The notes beneath the pieces were generated by a model. The model worked only from the letters and a program-made list of their open reading frames with translations, ran no database searches and was not told the origin of the DNA. Shown here piece by piece: positions 1 to 5,888 of a stretch of 6,385 bases of DNA; the first letter of the stretch is position 1, and every line of letters starts with the position of its first letter. Source of the DNA: Alphaproteobacteria bacterium (GTDB taxonomy: Bacteria; Pseudomonadota; Alphaproteobacteria; Micropepsales; Micropepsaceae); contig PKWC01000260.1 of assembly GCA_003131925.1 (NCBI GenBank), forward strand, positions 13,043-19,427, written 5' to 3'. The position numbers were made by a program, and so were the translations under genes.

Positions 1-1548
1 CACCTGCGCGCCGAGATAGAGCGATCCGGGACCGGCACGTGAGGCCACGAGCGGCGTCACCCACAGATAATGATAGCGAACGAGCGTCGGTCTCCTGCCG
101 TAGCTGGATTCCGGCCATGGCGAGATGTCCGTCACCTGTCCCGTGCGCGCGTCCCACCGGGATACGCGCCCGCCAAGGCCGGAATCGTAGACGATCTCGG
201 GATCGGCAGAATCCGGAATGTCGTAATCGCGTTCGTCGCCGCCCACGGGGTGCCAGTCGCGCGTGGTGATCGCGCCGTAGTCGCTGCGGCTCGCGATGGC
301 CACCGTTCCCGAATCCTGCTGGCCGGAATAAATCCAGTATGGAAAGCGGTTGTCGGCAGCGACGTGATAGAACTGCCCCGTCGGCTGATTGTACCAGCTG
401 CTCCAGCTGCGGCCGCCGTCCACGCTTACCACCGCGCCCTGGTCGCTGCCCGTGATCATGTGATCGGGATGCAGCGGATTGATCCAGACGTGATGATAGT
501 CGTCGCCGCCGGGAGCGCCCTTGAAGATGTCGCAGCTCTTGCCGCCGGCCGTGCAGCGGCGAATGGATTGACCCACCGTGTACACGGTGCCGGGATCGTT
601 CGGCGCGACCGCGAGACGGCTCGCGTACGAGCTCGTGAAAGCTTTCTCCTCGTTGACGCGCATCCAGTGCGCGCCGCCGTCGTCGGACCGGTACAGGCCG
701 GCGGAAGATTTGGAATCGATATCCGCGTAAACGCGCGTTCCGCCGGAGATGTGAGCCGCTGCAAGCCCGATGCGGCCGAGCGGTTCTTGCGGCCATCCTC
801 CGCCTGACAGTCTTGTCCAGCTCACGCCGCCATCGATCGATTTGTAGATCGCGCTGCCGCGCCCGATGACCGGCGTGAAGTAGCTCTGCCACGGATATTG
901 ATGCGCCTCCCAGGCGGAGGCAAAAAGAATTCGTGAGTCTTTCGGATCGCTCGCAATGTCGACGACGCCGGTCCAGTCGTTGATCTTGAGCACGTGCGAC
1001 CAGGTCTTGCCGCCGTTGGTGGAACGGAAAAGTCCCCGCGCAGGGTTGGGACCGAAGAAATGTCCCTGTGCGCCCACCAGCACGACATTCGCATCAGTGG
1101 GACTGATCCAGATCGCGCCGATGTAGCGTGTGTCCTGAAGCCCCAGTGACGTCCAGCTCGTTCCGCCGTCCGTCGATTTGTAAACGCCCATGCCGGCCGC
1201 AATATCGTAGCGCGGCTCGGGCTGGCCGGTGCCGACATAGATCACGTTCGGATTGGAAGGCGCGCTGGCAAGCGCGCCCACCGAAGCCGCGGGTCCGTGC
1301 TGAAACAGCGCAGACCACGTCCGGCCCGCATCGACGGTGCGCCAGATGCCGCCGCCCGCTGCGGCGAAATAGAACACATCGGGCTGGCTCGGGATGCCTT
1401 CGGCCATGGTTGCCCAGCCGCCGCGAAACGGTCCCAGCTGGCGCCATTCGAGACCCTTCGCAACATCGCTGCTGATATCGCTGAGCGCCGGAGGCGCGGC
1501 GGCAAACAGCGCGACCGTGAAAATAGCTGTCGAAATCCCGCGTCTCAT
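1..1548 (-). CDS. Secreted BNR/Asp-box beta-propeller protein (sortilin/VPS10-like, often named 'glycosyl hydrolase'), 3' end beyond window
   Basis: Reading the minus strand from an ATG at 1548 gives 516 uninterrupted codons to the left edge, so the C-terminal part and stop are not visible. A Sec signal peptide is clear: MRR, a hydrophobic stretch, then PPALS before about residue 24. Six Asp boxes (S/T-x-D/N-x-G-x-x-W) occur near residues 71-78 (TVDAGRTW), 125-132 (STDGGTSW), 176-183 (STNGGKTW), 237-244 (SIDGGVSW), 288-295 (SDDGGAHW) and 375-382 (SVDGGRSW), the mark of sortilin/sialidase-type propeller blades. Early motifs GPFRGG and NVIYVGTG fit a widespread family of roughly 1000-residue exported proteins annotated as glycosyl hydrolase or BNR-repeat protein; that length is from memory. 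An enzymatic activity is not shown by anything visible, and scaffold or binding roles are equally possible. GAAGGGAACG lies just before the start and serves as ribosome binding site. C332 and C339 could form a disulfide loop. Base composition is high in GC (44 of 60 in one sampled line). Confidence 0.9.
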   Translation of the reverse strand, partial: MRRGISTAIFTVALFAAAPPALSDISSDVAKGLEWRQLGPFRGGWATMAEGIPSQPDVFYFAAAGGGIWRTVDAGRTWSALFQHGPAASVGALASAPSNPNVIYVGTGQPEPRYDIAAGMGVYKSTDGGTSWTSLGLQDTRYIGAIWISPTDANVVLVGAQGHFFGPNPARGLFRSTNGGKTWSHVLKINDWTGVVDIASDPKDSRILFASAWEAHQYPWQSYFTPVIGRGSAIYKSIDGGVSWTRLSGGGWPQEPLGRIGLAAAHISGGTRVYADIDSKSSAGLYRSDDGGAHWMRVNEEKAFTSSYASRLAVAPNDPGTVYTVGQSIRRCTAGGKSCDIFKGAPGGDDYHHVWINPLHPDHMITGSDQGAVVSVDGGRSWSSWYNQPTGQFYHVAADNRFPYWIYSGQQDSGTVAIASRSDYGAITTRDWHPVGGDERDYDIPDSADPEIVYDSGLGGRVSRWDARTGQVTDISPWPESSYGRRPTLVRYHYLWVTPLVASRAGPGSLYLGAQV

Positions 1549-1736
1549 CTCGTTCCCTTCGAACATGTCCCGTATGCCGAATCATCGCGCGCCGCGATCG
1601 TTTGCAATTCCGTTCCGTCCGGTCTCGGGAACTGCGCTGATTTGACCGCTTGCCAGAGCCCAGGTCTGGTTAACTTATGATGCTGATGCTCTACGGCCGG
1701 CAAGGGCCATGCGGGGCAAAATGGGGAGGGAACGAA
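1549..1736. other. Divergent intergenic region between the propeller gene and the first two-domain secreted protein
   Basis: These 188 bp must hold the promoters for both outward-facing genes. On the plus strand there is TTGACC at 1642-1647 and TTGCCA at 1650-1655, with TATGAT at 1676-1681, but the spacings (28 and 20 bases) are not ideal, so no promoter is assigned. Two small dyads are visible: ATCGCG/CGCGAT at 1584-1589 and 1593-1598, and CCAGA/TCTGG at 1653-1657 and 1665-1669; the second lies in the likely promoter zone and could be an operator. Open frames here lack coding character. Confidence 0.5.
1725..1729 (+). promoter_or_regulatory. Shine-Dalgarno GGAGG deciding the start of the first secreted protein
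   Basis: GGAGG sits 7 bases before the ATG at 1737. The reading frame is open further upstream to an ATG at 1677, but that start would put 20 polar residues ahead of an otherwise canonical signal peptide. The site and the signal peptide together favour 1737. Confidence 0.8.
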
Positions 1737-2525
1737 ATGAGAATCTTCGTTGCAGCAGCAGCTTTGTGTGCGGCGTTCGTGCCAGTGCACGCGATGGCCG
1801 CGAGCCCATTCGACGGGACATGGAAACAGGATATCGCCTCGGCAAAGATGTCGCAGGAGCCCGATGCCTATGTTCTCACGGGCGGAATGTTCACGTGCAA
1901 AAGCTGTGTTCCGTCTTATACGGTCAAGGCGGACGGCTCAGATCAACCTGTGTCCGGCAATCCGTATACGGATATGGTGGCCGTCAACGCGTCCGATGCG
2001 CACAACATCGTGCTGACGGACAAGAAGAACGGAAAGACGACCGAAACTCTTACGTTCAAGGTCGCACCCAACGGCAGGACCATCGATGTCGACTTCAAGG
2101 GCACCAGCGAGAACGGCGCATCATATTCGGGCACGGGCGGGCTCAAGCGGGTCGCCAAGGGTCCCGCGGGTTCAGGGCCCATTTCCGGCTCGTGGATGAG
2201 GACGGGTCTGACCAACGCATCCGACAGTATCGTGACCACAACCTACAAGGTCGACGGCGAGATGCTGACGATGACCGATCCGACCGGCGACACGTACACG
2301 GCAAAAATGGACGAGACCGAGGCGCCAGTTAAGGGAAATCCCGGGATTACCACCGTGACGGTGAAAAAAATGGGTCCGCGCACGATCCTGGAGACTGACA
2401 AGCGGAACGGCAAGATCGTCGAGACCGCAAAGTCCACGGTCTCGAGAGATGGAAAAACGATGACCGTCGTCCACAACGACAAGCTGCGTCACCGCGTGAC
2501 GACCTACACGGAAAACAAACAATAG
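1737..2525 (+). CDS. Secreted two-domain protein of unknown function with CxxC motif (copy 1)
   Basis: The 262-residue product begins with a Sec signal peptide (MRIFVAAAAL..., likely cut after HAMA at residue 21), so it should be periplasmic or secreted. The mature part is two related domains. Domain A (about 25-125) has FDGTW, the CxxC pair C54/C57 in TCKSC, YTVKADG, SGNP, and TDKKNGK followed by an NGRT turn. Domain B (about 150-255) repeats this order with SGSW, YTAKMD, KGNP, and TDKRNGK followed by DGKT, but has no cysteines. The many short Thr/Lys/Asp-rich alternating stretches suggest beta-strands, possibly a small beta-barrel; this is inference. I do not recognise a named family. It is about 56% identical (147 of 263 aligned positions by hand) to the protein at 4678-5469. 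The gene stands alone, with its own terminator. CxxC could bind a metal, form a disulfide or act in redox chemistry; nothing here decides which. Confidence 0.9.
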   Translation: MRIFVAAAALCAAFVPVHAMAASPFDGTWKQDIASAKMSQEPDAYVLTGGMFTCKSCVPSYTVKADGSDQPVSGNPYTDMVAVNASDAHNIVLTDKKNGKTTETLTFKVAPNGRTIDVDFKGTSENGASYSGTGGLKRVAKGPAGSGPISGSWMRTGLTNASDSIVTTTYKVDGEMLTMTDPTGDTYTAKMDETEAPVKGNPGITTVTVKKMGPRTILETDKRNGKIVETAKSTVSRDGKTMTVVHNDKLRHRVTTYTENKQ

Positions 2526-2555
2526 GCCGGCGGAATCGCCTGCAGTGAATATGCG

Positions 2556-2581
2556 AGGGCCCGGGCGACCGGGCCCTTTTT
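2556..2581 (+). terminator. Intrinsic terminator after secreted protein copy 1
   Basis: A 9-bp perfect stem (arm AGGGCCCGG at 2556-2564, partner 2569-2577) is closed by a GCGA (GNRA) tetraloop and followed by a run of five T (2577-2581). It starts 31 bases after the stop. The opposite strand has no T-run, so it should not stop the converging HNH operon. The same hairpin follows copy 2. Confidence 0.93.
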
Positions 2582-2620
2582 CTGTCCAGCTGGGAGCAGC
2601 CGACGCCGCGCGGTAACAGC

Positions 2621-3361
2621 TTAGCGGCCGCGAAATGTGTGCTTTCGATGGTGTGTAATTAAAGCGCGATCTGGGACAAATCTGGATGGAAGCCGCAGCT
2701 TCTGCGATCCGAACGATGCGAGCGCGGCTCGTGCGACCTCGGGAAGACGCTTCGAGTACACGACATGGTAATCATCATCGAAGGTAATTAGTCCATGATC
2801 GAATGCGCGGTCGTGAAGAGCGTTCAGGCAAATTCCATTTTGAGGAGCAATGCGGATGTCCTTGTTGTCAGCCCAAGGCACGATGTGGCTCGCGACCAAG
2901 AGACTAGACTCATCGATGCCCGTTAAAGCGCATTTGTTTTCGTACGAGGCGAGCACCAGACGTCTGAAGAAGTCCTGATTCCGTCGCATCTTTACGATTC
3001 CCAAAACATCCAAATCTTCAGGAAGCAACTCTGGCCCAAGTTCATATTTTTCAGCTTCTTCGGCGAAGCTGCGCCCAAGCTCAAACTCTCGCACTGCGAG
3101 CGCCGCCGTCATGTCGACGAAGAACTCCGTCCAAACCTCTCGATCCAATCTGCTCGAGTTGGTCATGCCGCTTTGCTTCAAAGTCGGATCCAAGCTCGCG
3201 AAGTTCGTCATTTTCAGTGCGACAGCCAATGGCGTTCTCCCCAACTGCGAGGCTATTTGCTGGACTTGCGGATTGCGAGAATGAATACGTCCGAAAGGTG
3301 TTAGACAATAGAGCTTCAGAACTTGCAGCAATTCATCCTTTGTCCAAGGCCGTCTTTCCAT
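2621..3361 (-). CDS. HNH endonuclease (HNH_2-type, predicted restriction-like nuclease)
   Basis: The product starting at the ATG at 3361 is 246 residues. The C-terminal half carries an HNH core of the HNH_2 kind: CALTG (about residues 144-148), ASHIVPW with the first catalytic-type His near 159, NGICLNALHD with Asn near 175 and His near 183, then RAFDHGL. This order matches metal-dependent beta-beta-alpha nucleases that cut DNA. The N-terminal part (RPWTKDEL, NPQVQQIASQLGRTP, KMTNFASLDP) matches, as far as I remember, the helical N-terminus of a common family of orphan HNH endonucleases often listed as predicted restriction enzymes. No methyltransferase is visible beside it. The start overlaps the stop of the upstream gene (TGATG), so the two are translationally coupled; a TTG one codon earlier is possible but less likely. 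GC content is clearly lower than in the flanking genes (sampled lines 23, 30 and 32 of 60), suggesting acquisition by transfer. Its real target and role are unknown. Confidence 0.9.
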   Translation of the reverse strand: MERRPWTKDELLQVLKLYCLTPFGRIHSRNPQVQQIASQLGRTPLAVALKMTNFASLDPTLKQSGMTNSSRLDREVWTEFFVDMTAALAVREFELGRSFAEEAEKYELGPELLPEDLDVLGIVKMRRNQDFFRRLVLASYENKCALTGIDESSLLVASHIVPWADNKDIRIAPQNGICLNALHDRAFDHGLITFDDDYHVVYSKRLPEVARAALASFGSQKLRLPSRFVPDRALITHHRKHTFRGR

Positions 3362-3726
3362 CAAACCATGCCCGAAAACCAGCCTGTGGCGTTTGCGGCG
3401 CGAAGGCGTTCGATCAGTTCATCCGCCGTGAAAGGGCAGAGCGCAGGTTCGGTCGGTTCAATGCTGTGGAACTCGTGAAGCATGTGATCGTCAGCGTTTT
3501 GCACGTCAGGCACGAGGCTGGGGATTCCAATGGTATCCGGCACAAAATTGTCGCTGTGCAGCAGATGAGGGCGCAGATCGTCCAATGAGAGTGTTCCGAG
3601 AACGTAGAATTCTCCCCAGAATTTGTAATTGCCCGCGTCCCGATACAGGTAGGTTATCTTCTGCGTCTTGCTTACTTGGCGCGATTTCCACGGGCTAACG
3701 AGACGCGGTTCAGAGGCTCTGTCCAT
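3361..3726 (-). CDS. Uncharacterised 121-residue protein, first gene of the HNH operon
   Basis: No named domain is recognised. The visible core begins near residue 24 (KITYLYRDAGNYKFWGEF), continues with GTLSLDDLRPHL, a VPDTIGIPSLVP stretch, NADDHMLHEF, and ends with FTADELIERLRAA and GWFSG. It looks like a compact soluble alpha/beta protein without a signal peptide or membrane segment. The two histidines and several acids in DDHMLHEF could bind a metal, but that is speculation. The stop TGA (3361-3363) shares its A with the ATG of the HNH gene, a strong sign that the two are made together; possible roles are a partner, an inhibitor protecting the host, or a specificity factor. The ATG at 3726 has only a weak ribosome site (GCGGTAG before it), and the first 20 or so residues look unlike the rest, so the true start may be a later non-ATG codon. 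Base composition is intermediate to low, like its partner. Confidence 0.75.
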   Translation of the reverse strand: MDRASEPRLVSPWKSRQVSKTQKITYLYRDAGNYKFWGEFYVLGTLSLDDLRPHLLHSDNFVPDTIGIPSLVPDVQNADDHMLHEFHSIEPTEPALCPFTADELIERLRAANATGWFSGMV

Positions 3727-3745
3727 CTACCGCACGTGGATCAGC

Positions 3746-3774
3746 GTTTGAACCTTCGTCCACTAAGCCGTCAA
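3746..3774 (-). promoter_or_regulatory. Candidate promoter of the HNH operon
   Basis: On the minus strand TTGACG (3769-3774) is followed after 17 bases by TCAAAC (3746-3751). The -35 matches sigma-70 consensus at five of six positions but the -10 at only three, so this is a weak call made mainly from position, 20 bases before the start codon. Confidence 0.3.
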
Positions 3775-3946
3775 CCCCGCGCGCCAGTTCACTTGTGCGT
3801 GGTACCATTCGTGCCCCTTGTTTTCGCCGGTTTGCGAGGAAGGAGCGGGCGGCTTCCTGCAGCAAATATTCCGGAATCGTTGCACGGCATTGCTGCCCCC
3901 CTTATTCCAAGGCTCATGGCCGCCCACATTCGGGACAAAATCCGGC

Positions 3947-3953
3947 TATAGAT
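3947..3953 (+). promoter_or_regulatory. Candidate -10 box of the DUF6481-like gene
   Basis: TATAGAT resembles a sigma-70 -10 element and lies 64 bases before the start codon. No good -35 is present at 16-18 bases upstream (CACATT, CCACAT and CCCACA are all poor), so the promoter is tentative. Confidence 0.3.
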
Positions 3954-3975
3954 TCCGGGGAGCCAGATCGATATT

Positions 3976-3985
3976 ACCTCCTTTC
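3976..3985 (+). promoter_or_regulatory. Anti-Shine-Dalgarno-like motif in the leader of the DUF6481-like gene
   Basis: ACCTCCTTTC is identical to the conserved anti-Shine-Dalgarno tail of 16S rRNA. In the probable leader it lies 22 bases before the gene's own AAGAGGA ribosome site, to which it can pair only over about four bases. It may be chance, or it may tune ribosome access. On the other strand it reads as a perfect ribosome binding site, but no start codon follows at a proper distance. Confidence 0.25.
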
Positions 3986-4017
3986 ATCCCACGGAACGAT
4001 TGACAGCAAGAGGAACC

Positions 4018-4401
4018 ATGCAGAAGGGCTTCAGAGAGAAAAGCTTCGGCGACCGGTTGAGCGAGGGGGCCAAAGCGAAGCAGGCGCAGCGCGAGCGGGC
4101 ACACGCGAATTCGCCGGCCAACGATCCTGAGTTCGCCGGGCGCCAGGAAGGGCGCCGTCTTGCGCAGCTCGCCAGAACCGCGCGGGAGGAAGAGCGCCGG
4201 CAGGCGAAGCTCGCGGCTCTGGAGAGCGAAGCGGCCAAGAGAAAGGCGGCCGAAGCGACGCGCGCAGCGGAGCTCAAGGCCCAAGCGGAGGCCCGCGAGG
4301 CGGAGCGCGTCGAGCTGGCGCGCCGCAAGAAGGAGCGCGAGGCCGAGCAAAAGGTCGCCCGCGACGCCCGCTATGCCGGGCGGCAGGCGCGGAGAAAATA
4401 A
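4018..4401 (+). CDS. Small alanine-rich coiled-coil protein, DUF6481-like
   Basis: The 127-residue product opens with MQKGFREKSFGDRLSEGAKA, followed by a DDP-like segment (NDPEFAGRQ) and then a long Ala/Arg/Glu/Lys-rich helix with no proline from about residue 45 to the end, closing with QKVARDARYAGRQARRK. The KGFREKSFGDRL opening and the RDARYA end match my recollection of DUF6481, small proteins found mainly in alphaproteobacteria and without a known function. The composition predicts one extended, strongly charged coiled coil, probably cytoplasmic, possibly binding nucleic acid through its basic tail. The ATG at 4018 is chosen because AAGAGGA (4008-4014) stands just before it; an in-frame TTG at 4000 has no such site. 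It appears to be a single-gene unit. High GC agrees with the genome-like flanks rather than with the HNH operon. Confidence 0.82.
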   Translation: MQKGFREKSFGDRLSEGAKAKQAQRERAHANSPANDPEFAGRQEGRRLAQLARTAREEERRQAKLAALESEAAKRKAAEATRAAELKAQAEAREAERVELARRKKEREAEQKVARDARYAGRQARRK

Positions 4402-4677
4402 GGGGTGGCCGGGCGGTCGCTATGTCAAGCGAGCAGCCAAAGTCTTCTATCTGTCGCCGCCTGGAGGCAAATGACTCTGGCTCCTTTTCCTTTCTTTGCT
4501 CTTTCTACACGCAAGGGTTGCGGCTAATATTGCGCTGGAGTTGCGGGCAGGGGCGCCCGGCGCAAATCGCCGACATCGTCAATTTCGTCGGCAAGTTCCC
4601 TACCCGCGTCATCATCGGACTATTTCCGGTGCGGTGCATTCCGCCCGCGGCCGGTAAACCTGAAGAGGGGGATCAAA
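4402..4677. other. Intergenic region upstream of secreted protein copy 2
   Basis: These 276 bp contain no credible gene; a frame that is open from 4422 into the next gene has no protein-like content. TAATAT at 4525-4530 could be a -10 box, with a poor TTTCTA 17 bases upstream. A dyad GCCGAC/GTCGGC (4569-4574 and 4587-4592) could be a hairpin or operator. No T-tailed terminator for the preceding gene is visible. It shows no obvious similarity to the region upstream of copy 1, apart from the purine-rich ribosome site. Confidence 0.4.
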
Positions 4678-5469
4678 ATGAAAATATTCGTTGCAGCAAC
4701 GCTTCTCGCCATTGCGTTCGCGCCCGTGCAGGCCATGGCAGAAAACGGCTTCGATGGAACCTGGAAGGGCGATGTCAGCTCAGCGCAAATGCCCAAGAAA
4801 CCCGATGTGTCTGTGCTCAAGGACGGCATGTATACTTGCAAGACGTGTGCTCCGGCCTACACAATCAAGGCCGACGGCACGGACCAGGCCGTCACCGGAC
4901 ATCCCTATTTCGACACGGAAGCGATCAAGGTGGTCGACGATCACACGATTCAGGTAACCGACAAGAAAGCCGGAAAGACCGTCACCACTTCGACAGTAAC
5001 AGTCGCGCCAGACGGCAAGACCGCTACCTTCGAATTCACCGACAGCAGCAACAGCAACGGAGCGCCGGTAACGGGCAAAGGCACAAGCAAGCAGGTCGCG
5101 AAAGGGCCGGCCGGCTCTCATGCCACTTCCGGTTCGTGGATCACCACAAGCTTCGCGAGCCTTTCCGACAACGGCGTGACGGTCACCTACAAGACCGACG
5201 GCGACATGCTGACGATGACCGACCTGACGGGACAGTCGTACACCGCGAAAATGGATGGAACGGAAGCACCCTTCAAAGGCGATCCAGGCGTTACCAGCGT
5301 TACGGTGAAAATGACCGGCAAACGCACGCTGGTGGAAACCGACAAGCGTGACGGAAAAGTCATCGGCAGGGCGACATCCACTCTGAACAAGAGCGGCACG
5401 GCGATGCACGTGTCGTATTATGACGCTCTGCACGCGCGCACAACGACCTACCCGGCGACGAAGCAATAG
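4678..5469 (+). CDS. Secreted two-domain protein of unknown function with CxxC motif (copy 2)
   Basis: The 263-residue product has a signal peptide (MKIFVAATLL..., cut probably after QAMA at residue 21), and the ATG is preceded by GAGGGGG (4665-4671) at good spacing. It has the same plan as copy 1: domain A (about 25-125) with FDGTW, C54/C57 in TCKTC, YTIKADG, TGHP and TDKKAGK; a linker with VAKGPAGS identical to copy 1; domain B (about 151-256) with SGSW, YTAKMDGTEAP, KGDPG and TDKRDGK. The strongest conservation between copies is in domain B around MLTMTD, YTAKMD and ETDKR, and at the two cysteines, implying these matter for function. Both proteins end in KQ. Divergence is large enough (about 44% of positions) that this is an old duplication, with both copies kept intact. 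Function is unknown; likely periplasmic or extracellular, and expressed alone. Confidence 0.9.
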   Translation: MKIFVAATLLAIAFAPVQAMAENGFDGTWKGDVSSAQMPKKPDVSVLKDGMYTCKTCAPAYTIKADGTDQAVTGHPYFDTEAIKVVDDHTIQVTDKKAGKTVTTSTVTVAPDGKTATFEFTDSSNSNGAPVTGKGTSKQVAKGPAGSHATSGSWITTSFASLSDNGVTVTYKTDGDMLTMTDLTGQSYTAKMDGTEAPFKGDPGVTSVTVKMTGKRTLVETDKRDGKVIGRATSTLNKSGTAMHVSYYDALHARTTTYPATKQ

Positions 5470-5500
5470 GCGGTCAGCCTCCAAGCGTCGAATAAATGCA

Positions 5501-5529
5501 AGGGCCCGGGCGACCGGGCCCTTTTTTTT
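5501..5529 (+). terminator. Intrinsic terminator after secreted protein copy 2
   Basis: The same 9-bp stem and GCGA loop as after copy 1 (arms 5501-5509 and 5514-5522), here with a run of eight T (5522-5529), starting 32 bases after the stop. The short spacer before it (GAATAAATGCA against GAATATGCG) is also similar, so gene and terminator were probably duplicated together. Confidence 0.94.
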
Positions 5530-5597
5530 CGCAATCTTCGCGATGGCTGGGCCGTTGTCCCAGTAGGTGCCAAATTAAATTCACCGCGCCAAAATAT

Positions 5598-5737
5598 AGC
5601 GTGTCATCCCCGCGAAAGCGGGGATCCAGTCAGCACAGCGCTGCGATTGGATTCTCGGGCATCGCCAGGTTAAATTTGCGAGTCTTCCCTCGCAACGCTT
5701 TACATCTGGGTCCCCGCTTTCGCGGGGATGACACGCT
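5598..5737. repeat. Composite inverted-repeat element with GAAA-capped hairpins
   Basis: Two 32-bp arms (5598-5629 and 5706-5737) are inverted copies with a single mismatch (5710). Each arm is itself a hairpin with an 8-bp stem, ATCCCCGC/GCGGGGAT, and a GNRA-type loop: GAAA in the left arm (5614-5617) and its complement TTTC on the plus strand in the right arm. Between them lies a third hairpin, TTGCGAG/CTCGCAA (5676-5682 and 5689-5695). This is the kind of dispersed intergenic palindrome that, when translated, gives the well-known artefact peptides PRESGDP and WIPAFAGMT. It is probably a non-autonomous REP- or MITE-like element with no protein of its own. Confidence 0.85.
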
Positions 5738-5760
5738 TCTTGGGAAGTGGCCTCTGGTTT

Positions 5761-5888
5761 TCTAAGAAAGAGGGGCACGCGGAGTACGCGGAGAAGAAAG
5801 AGCTCAACCCTCTGATTGTCATGGCCCGCATGCGCGGGCCATAAGGGGACGGAAAATCCTCCGCGGTCTCCGCGTGCCCACTCTTAGA
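5761..5888. repeat. Second composite inverted-repeat (MITE-like) element
   Basis: The outer arms read TCTAAGA, GGGCACGCGGAG and CGCGGAG on the left (5761-5793); the reverse complement of the right side (5859-5888) has the same three blocks in the same order, with 2-5 base differences only in the spacers. The arms enclose a purine-rich piece and a perfect inner palindrome. There is no coding capacity. The right arm ends where the IS-like sequence begins. Confidence 0.75.
5821..5842. repeat. Inner perfect palindrome ATGGCCCGC/GCGGGCCAT
   Basis: A 9-bp perfect stem with loop ATGC lies at the centre of the second repeat element. It resembles GGCC-type palindromes that I recall as common between genes in Bradyrhizobium-like genomes. 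It has no T-run and so is unlikely to be a terminator. Confidence 0.75.

Larger units (their letters stand above)
3775..4017. other. Non-coding stretch between the HNH operon and the DUF6481-like gene
   Basis: Together with the first bases after 3726 this is about 290 bp without a credible gene. Open frames on both strands lack ribosome sites or recognisable protein features. There is no tRNA: the TTTGAACC at 3747-3754 resembles a T-loop on the minus strand, but the flanking bases do not form its stem. The right part holds a possible -10 box and an anti-Shine-Dalgarno-like motif, listed separately. Confidence 0.5.

Noticed and set aside
70..807. Long plus-strand open frame (245 codons) opposite the propeller gene
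   Set aside because: It is an antisense shadow of a high-GC gene; the minus-strand frame has a signal peptide and repeated Asp boxes, while this frame has no recognisable feature.
3736..3763. Possible tRNA or attachment site, with GTGGA/TCCAC ends and a TTTGAACC T-loop-like string
   Set aside because: The bases around the putative loop do not pair as a T-stem, and no anticodon or acceptor arm can be drawn.
3914..3973. Minus-strand stub reading GFCPECGRP then a stop, like a zinc-ribbon end
   Set aside because: Only 20 codons lie between stops, with no start codon; too short to tell a gene remnant from chance.
3946..4350. Leucine-rich minus-strand frame opposite the DUF6481-like gene
   Set aside because: Leucine and alanine richness is what the reverse of an Ala/Glu/Arg coiled-coil gene gives; it has no proper start site.
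4422..5351. Plus-strand frame of 309 codons covering most of secreted protein copy 2
   Set aside because: It is in another frame of a gene whose correct frame has a signal peptide, a ribosome site and a close paralogue; its own translation is Arg/Gln-rich and unstructured.
5496..5765. Small plus-strand frame containing SSPRKRGS and PRFRGDD
   Set aside because: It starts inside the terminator hairpin and is another translation of the same palindromic repeat.
5581..5778. Small minus-strand frame giving PRESGDP and WIPAFAGMT peptides
   Set aside because: These are the usual artefact of translating intergenic palindromes; the frame lies across the inverted-repeat element.
5598..5888. CRISPR array
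   Set aside because: The repeats are inverted, not direct, and occur as single pairs without regular spacers.
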